Shown here: positions 56,989 through 64,000 of the stretch, piece by piece
Layout: every line of letters starts with the position of its first letter
Position numbering within the stretch: the first letter of the stretch is position 1
Source of the DNA: a virus
Direction: 5' to 3' (one strand)
Length of the DNA: 64,000 nucleotides
IMG/VR virus record: IMGVR_UViG_3300025789_001072
Coordinates: 62,001 to 126,000 of that record
Notes under the pieces: generated by a model
What the model was told of the DNA's origin: nothing
Database searches by the model: none
What the model saw: only the letters and a program-made list of their open reading frames with translations
Made by a program: the position numbers and the translations under genes

Positions 56989-58430
56989 TTGTAGATACTC
57001 TTTTCTTGTGTAAATGGATAATTGGCTTCTTTATAAAATTGTTTACGCTTAGTTAAGTGTCGTTTGGCAAACTTACAATCAGCAGTCAAGTCCCAGATTT
57101 GAACAAAGTCTTTGTCTTCTGCCTTACGAATGCCACGACCGATAGACTGAATGACACGAACGAATGACTTGCCAGGTTCAATAAGAACAAGGTTAAAAAT
57201 ACGAGGAACATTAATGCCAACCGCAGCCACTCCATAAGTTGCAACAATGATTTTGTCACTGACGTTAGCAATCTCATCATAGTGTTCTTTGCGTTTTGCA
57301 TTCTTCATGTCTCCTTGAACAAACACACTGTTAGGCAGTCGTGCAACCAATTCATCGCCGCACTCACGGCGATCAACCAACACAAGCGTATTTCCTGTTT
57401 TAATAACTTCACTAAGAAAACTTGCCATATGGTCAAGACGATCTTTATTAGTTGTTAGATATTTTAGTTCTTCTTGATAATTTCTAAAATCACTGTGCTC
57501 AACTGTCTGAACAATGTTTACATGACAGTTAGACAGCACACCAGCCTCTTGTAAGGTGCTAGCACTGAGTTGACTGATAACATCACCAATTGCTACTTTA
57601 AGCGCAACTTGTTCAAATGCTTCTTTTGGAATAGTTCCAGTCAATCCCCAACGGATAGGAACATCGGCAAATTCAGTGGTAAGCATTGATTTGAGAACTT
57701 CTGCTTTTGCCTGATGTACTTCGTCAACAATAACTGCTGCAACATTAAGCATCATGGTCCATTCATTGCCTGTGCCTTTAGTGCTCTTGTAAAGGCTATT
57801 AAGGCTCTGCCATGTGCAGATAGTATGTGTGCGACCTAATTCTTTGCGTTCACCAAAATAAACACCAACATCTAACCCAAGATTTTTATAATCTTCTTCT
57901 GTTTGTAGAACTAAACTCTTGCTAGGAACAATAACAATAGAACGACCATATGGCTCAACCATAAGGCTCAGGGCTGCTGTCATGATAGTCTTGCCCGCAC
58001 CAGTGGCTACATTCTGAACACACTGAGTATTACCAAGAAACTTATTGATGATTTCAATTTGATAATCACGCAGAACAATTGGTTGTCCTGCAACAGGATG
58101 ACCCTTTGGCCATGTCTTGTGTGCAAATGTGTTTTCATCTACTTCATTAAATTGAAATGACTGACGAGATGAACGGTTATCTTCTATCTCAAATTCCCAA
58201 TTGCGTTCGGTGAGATATTCAATAATATCTGGAAGAAGGTTGATGTAAGTAGAACCACCTAATTGAAAGTATGCAACCTTACCATCCCAACGACCTAATC
58301 GCACACTTGGCAAATGACGAGCATACGGAACTTCATACTTGAATTTTGCAACAAGGCGGCGGCGAGTGTCCGCATCAAGTCCTTCAAGTTTACAATTTAC
58401 TTCGTCTCTGATAATTATTTTGCACAACAT
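56985..58430 (-). CDS. uvsW: DNA/RNA helicase UvsW
   Basis: 481 aa. SF2 motifs: GAGKTIMTA (Walker A), DEVHQAK (II), GLTGTIP (III), VATYGVAAVGINVP (V), QSIGRGIRKAEDK (VI). N-terminal RLGRWDGK domain, as in T4 UvsW. Resolves R-loops and branched DNA; in T4 it shifts replication mode late. Leaderless promoter. First gene of a ~7-kb operon. Confidence 0.95.
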   Translation of the reverse strand: MLCKIIIRDEVNCKLEGLDADTRRRLVAKFKYEVPYARHLPSVRLGRWDGKVAYFQLGGSTYINLLPDIIEYLTERNWEFEIEDNRSSRQSFQFNEVDENTFAHKTWPKGHPVAGQPIVLRDYQIEIINKFLGNTQCVQNVATGAGKTIMTAALSLMVEPYGRSIVIVPSKSLVLQTEEDYKNLGLDVGVYFGERKELGRTHTICTWQSLNSLYKSTKGTGNEWTMMLNVAAVIVDEVHQAKAEVLKSMLTTEFADVPIRWGLTGTIPKEAFEQVALKVAIGDVISQLSASTLQEAGVLSNCHVNIVQTVEHSDFRNYQEELKYLTTNKDRLDHMASFLSEVIKTGNTLVLVDRRECGDELVARLPNSVFVQGDMKNAKRKEHYDEIANVSDKIIVATYGVAAVGINVPRIFNLVLIEPGKSFVRVIQSIGRGIRKAEDKDFVQIWDLTADCKFAKRHLTKRKQFYKEANYPFTQEKSIYK

Positions 58431-58437
58431 TTATCTT

Positions 58438-58466
58438 AATATACAGGGTTGTTTGGTATAATGCAA
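58438..58466 (-). promoter_or_regulatory. leaderless promoter of uvsW
   Basis: TTGCAT at 58461-58466, 17 nt, TATATT at 58438-58443, then 7 nt to ATG 58430. It abuts the terminator of the radical SAM gene. Confidence 0.7.
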
Positions 58467-58492
58467 TAAAAAAACAGGGTGTTACCCCTGTT
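58467..58492 (-). terminator. terminator overlapping the radical SAM stop codon
   Basis: AACAGGG-GTAACA-CCCTGTT followed by TTTTTATTG. The TAA stop of the gene lies in the loop. Confidence 0.85.
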
Positions 58493-59927
58493 CAATAAAA
58501 TTACTTTTGATTTTTAAAAATTTCATTCTTTTTTCTAATAGGTTTAAATTTTTTTCTAAGAAAATAATATTGTTATTATCTCGAATGGTATAACCTAAAT
58601 TCTTACAATGTTCTGTTAAGATTTTTATACGATTTAATCTTTCTCGCAATGTCAATGTTGGGTTATCTTTATTAAGCCAATTATTTTCATTTTTCTCGTC
58701 TAAAATTAAATTTAATAAATCAGATTTATTGTATAAAAAAGTATTAGGTAATACCCCAAGACTTGAACCCGCAGCTATATTTTGGATAATGCTCTTAAAT
58801 GGCAAATACCTATTAAACATTTCCAATGTATCCTGAAAATCTTTTTCAGTTTCAGTTGGATATCCAACGATTAAAAGTATCTCACATGCTATATTAAACT
58901 CAAGAAGTCGTTGTATAGTTACATCAAGATCAGCATTAGTAAATTTTTTCTTCATATGCAATCTAACTGTATCGCTACCAGTTTCTACACCAATAGCCAA
59001 CCAAGATGCACCGCTATCTTTTAATAATTTCCAATATTCAAGATCATTATTTGTATCACGTCTTACTATATATTGACCAGTCCATTGAATTGGTTTATCT
59101 GCTGTCAGATTATAGTCTGCAATTATTTTAATAAATTTTTTAAATTCTTTTATGCTACCATTTACTAAACTGTCAGTAAAAGAAAATGTTTGTATATTAT
59201 GTTTTTGGCTCAAGTAAATTATTTCATCTGCAATACTTTTACCACTACGGTACACATATTTCCAATGTTCATGTATATCACAAAACGTACATTGTCGCAC
59301 ACAGCCACGACTTCCAGTAATTGGTAGTCTATTCCTGTAACTTAAAAGATTATAATCGTCATAATTTGGCATCAATGCATTATCTAAATCAATATTTTGT
59401 AAAAAGTTATCACCATTAATGCCAGTATAGTCAGTATTTCCACTTAGTAATTCTACAATTGCTTTTTCACCTTCACTAACTATCCAATAATCAATTAGCC
59501 CACGGTTATATAAGCTATTAACCCAAACTTTTTTCCCTTCAATACCACCATCGCTTATGCCTTGTCCACCCAATATAATTTTACTATCTGAATATTTTTT
59601 TAAAAATTTACAAAATATTTCAGTGGCATTTCTATTTTGATATGTAAAAACACTTATTCCGATAAATTTAGGTTTATACTTAATAATTTCTTTAACCCAA
59701 CCTTCAATAAGGTTCTCTGCTTGTTCAATTAATTCTGGATTAAATCCCTGTATAAAATAATTTTCTAAATTTGAAAAGTTAAAAATATTTGTTTTTTTAA
59801 AAAGAATATTGAAGTCAAACGTCTTACAAGTATATCCTGCATCAATTACATAGGATTTTAAAATTGCAGGTGCTGCTGGCAAAGCATATGATGTTTCGCC
59901 AGGCACTGACAAGATTATTAAATCCAT
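58482..59927 (-). CDS. B12-binding-type radical SAM protein (enzyme 3)
   Basis: 481 aa. N-terminal cobalamin-binding-like domain (SYALPAAPAILKSYV...KFIGISVFTYQN...IILGGQG), radical SAM motif CVRQCTFCDI near 200-210, GVETGSD. Such enzymes methylate or rearrange unactivated carbons. Coupled with the 59927 gene. Confidence 0.82.
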   Translation of the reverse strand: MDLIILSVPGETSYALPAAPAILKSYVIDAGYTCKTFDFNILFKKTNIFNFSNLENYFIQGFNPELIEQAENLIEGWVKEIIKYKPKFIGISVFTYQNRNATEIFCKFLKKYSDSKIILGGQGISDGGIEGKKVWVNSLYNRGLIDYWIVSEGEKAIVELLSGNTDYTGINGDNFLQNIDLDNALMPNYDDYNLLSYRNRLPITGSRGCVRQCTFCDIHEHWKYVYRSGKSIADEIIYLSQKHNIQTFSFTDSLVNGSIKEFKKFIKIIADYNLTADKPIQWTGQYIVRRDTNNDLEYWKLLKDSGASWLAIGVETGSDTVRLHMKKKFTNADLDVTIQRLLEFNIACEILLIVGYPTETEKDFQDTLEMFNRYLPFKSIIQNIAAGSSLGVLPNTFLYNKSDLLNLILDEKNENNWLNKDNPTLTLRERLNRIKILTEHCKNLGYTIRDNNNIIFLEKNLNLLEKRMKFLKIKSNFIEQG

Positions 59928-60106
59928 TATTTTGTTTTCTTTTCTAGCAGTTTTTGTATGGTTACCTTAGCACCAGGTTCAGCACCATACTGCATTGTAA
60001 CCAATCGTCTAGCACTTGTTTGATCATTGGCATTAACAGTTAAACTAAAATTAACCAATGGCATACGTGGACGTTTAATGTATCCGCTTATATCGTATGT
60101 CTTCAT
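59927..60106 (-). CDS. small hypothetical protein, 59 aa
   Basis: From ATG 60106 (MKTYDISGYIKRPRMP), ATGA overlap with the AAA+ gene and GAGGAAC site; the longer frame upstream is an extension inside the ATPase gene. Beta-rich and basic. Confidence 0.6.
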   Translation of the reverse strand: MKTYDISGYIKRPRMPLVNFSLTVNANDQTSARRLVTMQYGAEPGAKVTIQKLLEKKTK

Positions 60107-60888
60107 GCACCGTTCCTCATAATCGTTACTTCTGCAACACGCTGCCAACGGTTTGGCTGCGACTTACGAAGGTCTGCCAACTTAAGTGCAGTACGCAGTG
60201 ACATTTCACGGAACCGCTTGGCATTGTCCTTCATAAACTGCAGAATTTCTTTTTCCTGTTCTTTGGTCATATCATAACCGCTAAACAGTGCACCGCTTTC
60301 TGCAATCTGCCGAATACGAAGATATTTATCGTGTTCAGTATCCATCGTCAAATCAATATAATGACAACGAGACTGCAATGCACCAAGATGGTCTTGCAGT
60401 TTCTTAGAACGAATGTTCTCGAACTTCAAGTTAGTGATGAAGATAACGCCACCCTTGAAATCAAACTTGTTGGGGATGCCTTGCTTATGTAGCAGATTGC
60501 TATCGGCGTTCCAATGGATGGTACGGCGTTTGCCACTGTCAAGTGCGGCTTTGAGAATGTTAAGTGACAGTTCATCCATAAGAACACTATCACAATCATC
60601 AAATACCAACACACTACCAGCATCGCTGAACTCATACAACTTAGCGTATAGACCAAGCGCAGTCATAGCACCCTTGACAACCTGATACTTGACCTTGCCA
60701 GCAACTTCGTCATAAAGTGAATGCTCGTCCAACTTTTTATGAACGCCATAGGATTTACCCACGCCTGGCGGTCCTACCACAATCATGGCACGAACATCAC
60801 CTTCCTTTACGGCAGTGGTCATGTCTTCAAGGATTTCAAACCGCTCGGCAATACGAGCCATAATTGCTTCATCTGTCATGCGAGTCAT
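60103..60888 (-). CDS. AAA+ ATPase
   Basis: 261 aa. Walker A VGPPGVGKSYG, Walker B VLVFDDCDS, sensor-type IFITNLKF, C-terminal lid. No known partner domain. A phage-type AAA+ ATPase of unknown target; not a gp44 clamp loader on inspection. AGAGGG site; -35 TTGACA at 60943-60948 with weak TATTGT at 60921-60926. Confidence 0.75.
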   Translation of the reverse strand: MTRMTDEAIMARIAERFEILEDMTTAVKEGDVRAMIVVGPPGVGKSYGVHKKLDEHSLYDEVAGKVKYQVVKGAMTALGLYAKLYEFSDAGSVLVFDDCDSVLMDELSLNILKAALDSGKRRTIHWNADSNLLHKQGIPNKFDFKGGVIFITNLKFENIRSKKLQDHLGALQSRCHYIDLTMDTEHDKYLRIRQIAESGALFSGYDMTKEQEKEILQFMKDNAKRFREMSLRTALKLADLRKSQPNRWQRVAEVTIMRNGA

Positions 60889-60920
60889 GGGAACACCCTC
60901 TGTGTTTGAGCCTATAACTT

Positions 60921-60948
60921 ACAATAGCATAAATATCCATGTTGTCAA
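60921..60948 (-). promoter_or_regulatory. sigma70-type promoter of AAA+ gene
   Basis: TTGACA, 16 nt, TATTGT; leader about 30 nt. It overlaps a plus-strand late octamer. Confidence 0.5.
60928..60935 (+). promoter_or_regulatory. late octamer CATAAATA, plus strand
   Basis: CATAAATA 48 nt upstream of the 109-aa plus-strand gene, inside the spacer of the opposite promoter. Confidence 0.5.
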
Positions 60949-60983
60949 GCATTATTTTTTATTAAAAAAAAGGAAAGTTAACC

Positions 60984-61313
60984 ATGTTAATTAAGAGAAT
61001 TAGAACAAAAACTCGTCCATCCATCAATATTGAATGGAATTGGGTAGATGAAACCAATGAAATAGTTATACAAATGGATACGCTTGAACAGGCATTGCTT
61101 GATAATGGAATCATACATGCAGTATTTTCAACGGTGAGTGAGGATGAATTGACTAACACAAAAGAATTACAATTCACATCCATTGAAAATTATGTCAGTT
61201 ACGAAAAACAACATTCTGAGTTGCAATACAGCAACGGAGATTTTATTAATAGTGTGCAGTACATGATAAACAATGGAATAGCACATACTGCATCTTATAC
61301 TTTTAAACCGTAA
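60984..61313 (+). CDS. hypothetical protein, 109 aa
   Basis: Plus-strand gene with AAGGAAAG site. Soluble, no motif. Convergent with the glycosyltransferase gene (3-nt gap). Confidence 0.55.
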   Translation: MLIKRIRTKTRPSINIEWNWVDETNEIVIQMDTLEQALLDNGIIHAVFSTVSEDELTNTKELQFTSIENYVSYEKQHSELQYSNGDFINSVQYMINNGIAHTASYTFKP

Positions 61314-61316
61314 TTT

Positions 61317-62030
61317 TTACTTTACGTAATTTTCACGTGGATAACGTTCACGATAATGACGATCACCTGGTTCCAGGCTACGAGCAAGTTCTACGTAGTC
61401 TGGATTTTTGCTATGTAACCATGCTTCATGATCAAAACGCCAATGCTGTATAGTGGGATGCGGTTTAAATTGAGTATAGGCACGGTTTAACTTATCTTCT
61501 GGATGATGTAGCGCATCAAGTGTCTTGATATAACTTAACTTAGCCCACCAGAAATTGCCAGCAAAGTGTGGCCATGGTTCTGTACCATAGTTTGTGCCTA
61601 CTACTTGCGCACCCTCATCAAGTGCCTCTACATTATCCTGCCACTTTTCAATGGTGAAGTAATTCATAAAGTTGCGCCAATCACCAACATTTTCATCGCC
61701 CCAACGCAACAATCCTTTTAGATGGATATAGCAGACATAACATTCACTATCTGTATTATTAGCAACAGTATGCAAGAAGTTAAGTGTTGGGTATTCATGG
61801 AAGGCAGCATCTTTGTTAACATTTACTAACTTAATTTTGCCATCGGTATCAACGATATTTTTAGATGATAACCATGCTTCAAAAGTCCAAGGTTGACCAT
61901 TCATACAGATATTAATTTCACTGGCAGCGTCCCATAGTCCAGATTTGACAATCAAGTCCCATTGTTGGTCCATTACATTGTGGTAACCATTTAGTTCGTT
62001 TACGTGCCAGAAAACTTTAATCGGGGTCAT
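61317..62030 (-). CDS. glycosyltransferase-like protein
   Basis: 237 aa. YIHLKGLLRWGD and HFAGNFWWAKLSYI with WRNFMNYFTIEKW match a GT-A-like family common in aquatic phages and bacteria. AAGGTAATAAT site. Lies just downstream of tRNA-Ala. Confidence 0.65.
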   Translation of the reverse strand: MTPIKVFWHVNELNGYHNVMDQQWDLIVKSGLWDAASEINICMNGQPWTFEAWLSSKNIVDTDGKIKLVNVNKDAAFHEYPTLNFLHTVANNTDSECYVCYIHLKGLLRWGDENVGDWRNFMNYFTIEKWQDNVEALDEGAQVVGTNYGTEPWPHFAGNFWWAKLSYIKTLDALHHPEDKLNRAYTQFKPHPTIQHWRFDHEAWLHSKNPDYVELARSLEPGDRHYRERYPRENYVK

Positions 62031-62052
62031 ATTATTACCTTGTTGATGTTAG

Positions 62053-62124
62053 GGGAGAATAGCGGAATCGAACCGCTGAATTCTGCGTGCAAGGCAGACG
62101 TGTTACCACTAGCACTAATTCCCC
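62053..62124 (-). tRNA. tRNA-Ala(UGC)
   Basis: Acceptor GGGGAAT/ATTCTCC contains G3-U70, the Ala identity pair. Anticodon loop CTTGCAC (anticodon TGC); T-arm AGCGG-TTCGATT-CCGCT. The 3' CCA is not encoded (CCTA follows). D-stem is 3 bp. Own sigma70 promoter. Confidence 0.88.
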
Positions 62125-62134
62125 AATAGATAAT

Positions 62135-62163
62135 AATATATATCATACTGTATATGCTGTCAA
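62135..62163 (-). promoter_or_regulatory. sigma70-type promoter of tRNA-Ala
   Basis: TTGACA at 62158-62163, 17-nt spacer, TATATT at 62135-62140; predicted start ~4 nt before the tRNA. Confidence 0.8.
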
Positions 62164-62164
62164 T

Positions 62165-62192
62165 AAAAAACCCCCATTGTGTGAGGGTTTTT
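62165..62192 (-). terminator. Rho-independent terminator
   Basis: AAAAACCCTC/GGGGGTTTTT hairpin with a T-run on the minus strand, just before the tRNA-Ala promoter. Confidence 0.85.
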
Positions 62193-62290
62193 AACAGCAT
62201 AACTCCTGAAAGTTATGGACTACTACTACGAATAGTAGCAGGGGGTAAGTTAGTTATAGGCGATACGGTCCTTTGACCCATTCCCTATGA
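62193..62290 (-). ncRNA. structured 3' UTR / small RNA candidate
   Basis: Three hairpins follow the DUF3563-like gene: GGTC/GACC (62267-62278), CTACTA-TTCG-TAGTAG (62223-62238) and CATAACT/AGTTATG (62198-62217), ending in the terminator. No ORF. May be a stable 3' fragment or regulatory RNA. Confidence 0.45.
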
Positions 62291-62296
62291 TTTTAT

Positions 62297-62479
62297 TTAG
62301 CGGATTTGCAATCCACCAAAATTTCTTTTATCCATACCATAGCCACGGTCCCACATCTGTAGACGATATTCTACATCACGAATATCGTGACAGTCAGCCA
62401 TAAACGCTTCAAACTTGCGCTGCATCTCTTCTTGAGATGATGGGAAAAGATACTTCCATACCTTATTAAGTGTGTTCAT
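62297..62479 (-). CDS. DUF3563-like small protein, 60 aa
   Basis: From ATG 62479 (MNTLNKVW), with AAGGAG at ideal spacing. FLPSSQEEMQRKFEAFMADCHDI and the RDVEYRLQMWDRG pattern resemble DUF3563, a small proteobacterial protein. Function unknown; perhaps acquired from the host. Confidence 0.5.
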   Translation of the reverse strand: MNTLNKVWKYLFPSSQEEMQRKFEAFMADCHDIRDVEYRLQMWDRGYGMDKRNFGGLQIR

Positions 62480-62571
62480 TGTTTTCTCCTTGCACTGCAC
62501 AATTACTTATAATATATATAGTGCGTTGCAGCATAAAAACAAGGGATTTTTAGGAAACTCTGGTATGCGTT

Positions 62572-62778
62572 TTACGCAGAGGTCTTGACACTCTTGACCA
62601 CTTCTATGAATAATTGCTTGAACTCATCTTTGGCTGGTAAAAACACTTCTTCTTTAATTTTATTACGCTCACGATAGTTAGAATACTTTTCTTCTTCCCA
62701 CATATCATCTTGGGCATCAATCATTTTTTCCATTGCCAATAGCATTCTTTCTAGCAGTTCATCAGTTGTGGTCATCAT
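62572..62778 (-). CDS. small hypothetical protein, 68 aa
   Basis: Helical and acidic (LLERMLLAMEKMIDAQDDMWEEEK). No family. It is 1 nt downstream of the methyltransferase gene. Confidence 0.5.
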   Translation of the reverse strand: MMTTTDELLERMLLAMEKMIDAQDDMWEEEKYSNYRERNKIKEEVFLPAKDEFKQLFIEVVKSVKTSA

Positions 62779-62779
62779 T

Positions 62780-63511
62780 TTACAATCCTAATATGCTTTG
62801 ACTGCGATCAATCCATTCTAGGACTAAATCACCTTCGTTAAATTTGTCAATACCATCTAATACAGCATCAAGACAGTATGGAAGTCTGCCAGTTTCTTTT
62901 AATTCATATAGGCTGCTGTACAATCGTGGTTCATCGATGGTTTTGTAAACTGCCACACGTAGCCAACCGCTTTCTTTATCCAATTGGAAGTTAGCCTGAC
63001 GACAATCAAAACCTGCACTTGCTAATTGAACAATAAGACTACTCATTGTGTAAACATGATACATTCCGCTTACCATAGCAACGTTTACTGTGTTATGTTC
63101 AATATGACTATGCACAGAAAGTGAATAAGGTATTTCTACAACTAGCAAACCATCTTGACGCAGTAATTTATGCCAATGGAATAGCGTACCAACAGGATTC
63201 ATACTATGATGTAGCGCATTGTGACACCATATAAGGTCTTGTGGCGGCAGTTCAACTGTACTCATATCCTCAAATTTCCACAACATTTTACCAGCAGTTT
63301 TAATTTCTACACTTGGAGCAACTTCAACCGCAGTAACATTAAAGTTATAAGGACGACCACCTTGATCATGTAGTGTTGCCCACCACACAGCATCTAATCC
63401 GATACCAGCACCCATAACAGCAATATTGCTCATGCCCGATAGATAATCATCAAGTAGTGCAAGATGGTTTAGGGTTTTAAGACTGTGTTGATGGCTTTCT
63501 TGAGGTGTCAT
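62780..63511 (-). CDS. class I SAM-dependent methyltransferase
   Basis: 243 aa. AVMGAGIGLDAVW (motif I), TAVEVAPS (acidic strand 2), LIWCHNALHH (motif IV) and LLVVEIPYS. UbiE/BioC-like type. Substrate unknown; small molecule or sugar. Divergent from the epimerase gene. Confidence 0.8.
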   Translation of the reverse strand: MTPQESHQHSLKTLNHLALLDDYLSGMSNIAVMGAGIGLDAVWWATLHDQGGRPYNFNVTAVEVAPSVEIKTAGKMLWKFEDMSTVELPPQDLIWCHNALHHSMNPVGTLFHWHKLLRQDGLLVVEIPYSLSVHSHIEHNTVNVAMVSGMYHVYTMSSLIVQLASAGFDCRQANFQLDKESGWLRVAVYKTIDEPRLYSSLYELKETGRLPYCLDAVLDGIDKFNEGDLVLEWIDRSQSILGL

Positions 63512-63528
63512 TGGGTTTCCATTAAATA

Positions 63529-63557
63529 TTGATATACATTATATATTAGGATATTAT
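63529..63557 (+). promoter_or_regulatory. leaderless-type promoter, plus strand
   Basis: TTGATA at 63529-63534, 17 nt, TATTAT at 63552-63557, then 6 nt to ATG 63564. It is the plus-strand member of the class. Confidence 0.7.
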
Positions 63558-63563
63558 CATCAT

Positions 63564-64000
63564 ATGAAATTATTAATCACAGGCGGCAGCGGTTATATCG
63601 GCAAGTATCTTGTCAAGTATTATGCAGAGTATGGTCATCAGGTTTTAGCACCAAGCAGTAGTGAACTTGATTTAACAGACTTGGCGGCTACAGAACGCTA
63701 TATGGCTGAACATCCAGTTGACTGTGTAATTAATGCTGCATTTTATGGTCGTGAAATTATTCACAATCCAGATGATAATTTTTATATTATAAACTCGGCA
63801 ATGTTTAGTAACCTATTGAATCAATCACAACATTACAAGAAGTTTATCCATCTTGGCAGTGGTTATGAATACGATAACGAACGTAACATTGACTTTGCGG
63901 ATGAAGATGATGTTCTATATGTAAAACCAAAACTGCCATATGCTGCGCTAAAGCACGAGCAAGCAATGCAGTTGCTTGAACGAGACAATTGCTATAATAT
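63564..64000 (+). CDS. NAD-dependent epimerase/dehydratase (3' end outside window)
   Basis: I translated MKLLITGGSGYIGKYLVKYY (Rossmann GxxGxxG), VINAAFYG, IHLGSGYEYD and YAALKHEQA (catalytic YxxxK type). Nucleotide-sugar enzyme. No Shine-Dalgarno; leaderless-type promoter. With the RmlB-like gene at the other end it suggests sugar-nucleotide synthesis by the phage. Confidence 0.82.
   Translation, partial: MKLLITGGSGYIGKYLVKYYAEYGHQVLAPSSSELDLTDLAATERYMAEHPVDCVINAAFYGREIIHNPDDNFYIINSAMFSNLLNQSQHYKKFIHLGSGYEYDNERNIDFADEDDVLYVKPKLPYAALKHEQAMQLLERDNCYN

Noticed and set aside
60103-60888. gp44 clamp-loader ATPase
   Set aside because: Walker motifs fit AAA+, but the typical clamp-loader SRC motif and length are absent; left as generic AAA+.
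1-64000. CRISPR array, insertion sequence or integrase/attachment site
   Set aside because: No regularly spaced repeats, transposase or integrase seen; mobile genes are limited to HNH and GIY-YIG endonucleases.

Overview
The window reads as part of an AT-rich genome of a T4-type tailed phage (a contractile-tailed myovirus in the broad cyanophage/pelagiphage-like group). Genes are packed with ATGA/TAATG overlaps and nearly all lie on the minus strand. It carries T4-type replication genes (gp41-like helicase, gp61-like primase, UvsW, a possible gp62-like clamp-loader subunit), class Ia ribonucleotide reductase with a glutaredoxin, baseplate/tail genes (PAAR tip, BppU-like protein, tailspike) and free-standing homing endonucleases. 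Capsid, terminase and DNA polymerase genes are not in this window. An alphaproteobacterial host is an inference from the circularly permuted tmRNA with an ANDN-type tag, a phasin-like protein and ClpS.

Layout. 1-3.5 kb: RmlB-like dehydratase, small proteins, phasin-like protein, metK. 3.5-9.3 kb: uvsE, two SGNH proteins beside a carbamoyltransferase, a fibre-like virion protein. 9.3-12.3 kb: a structured-RNA candidate, tRNA-Thr, radical SAM enzyme 1. 12.3-18.3 kb: host-takeover genes (metallophosphoesterase, ClpS, Hsp20, HNH endonuclease, GMP reductase, bS21, a large membrane protein). 18.3-21.6 kb: lipase, SleB-type endolysin, permuted tmRNA, SGNH protein. 21.6-26.4 kb: transglycosylase-headed tail protein, virion protein, PAAR tip. 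26.4-33 kb: glutaredoxin, GIY-YIG endonuclease, nrdB, methyltransferase, nrdA. 33-44 kb: tailspike, exonuclease and many virion or maturation proteins. 44-48 kb: radical SAM enzyme 2, helicase, primase, BppU-like protein. 49-58.4 kb: one long operon reading from uvsW through SGNH proteins, a clamp-loader-like protein, three related glycosyltransferases and a PIG-L deacetylase. 58.5-64 kb: B12-type radical SAM, AAA+ ATPase, glycosyltransferase, tRNA-Ala, methyltransferase and a second NAD-dependent epimerase on the plus strand.

Two promoter classes can be read directly. One is close to sigma70 (TTGACA, 16-18 nt, TATAAT/TATATT). In about eight cases its -10 box lies only 6-7 nt before the ATG with no Shine-Dalgarno sequence, which predicts leaderless mRNAs for replication and repair genes (uvsE, helicase, primase, uvsW, exonuclease and others). 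The other is a T4-late-like octamer (CATAAATA or AATAAATA) before virion and late genes.

The most interesting features are: the phage-borne permuted tmRNA; the leaderless promoter family, with upstream stop codons embedded in -35 boxes; an HNH gene whose late promoter sits in the loop of a perfect 15-bp hairpin beside its ribosome site, as known for T4 I-TevI; an unexplained ~200-nt structured RNA at 9.57-9.77 kb; a ClpS with a changed gatekeeper residue; and an expanded SGNH/glycosyltransferase/carbamoyltransferase/radical SAM set that may modify surface glycans or DNA.
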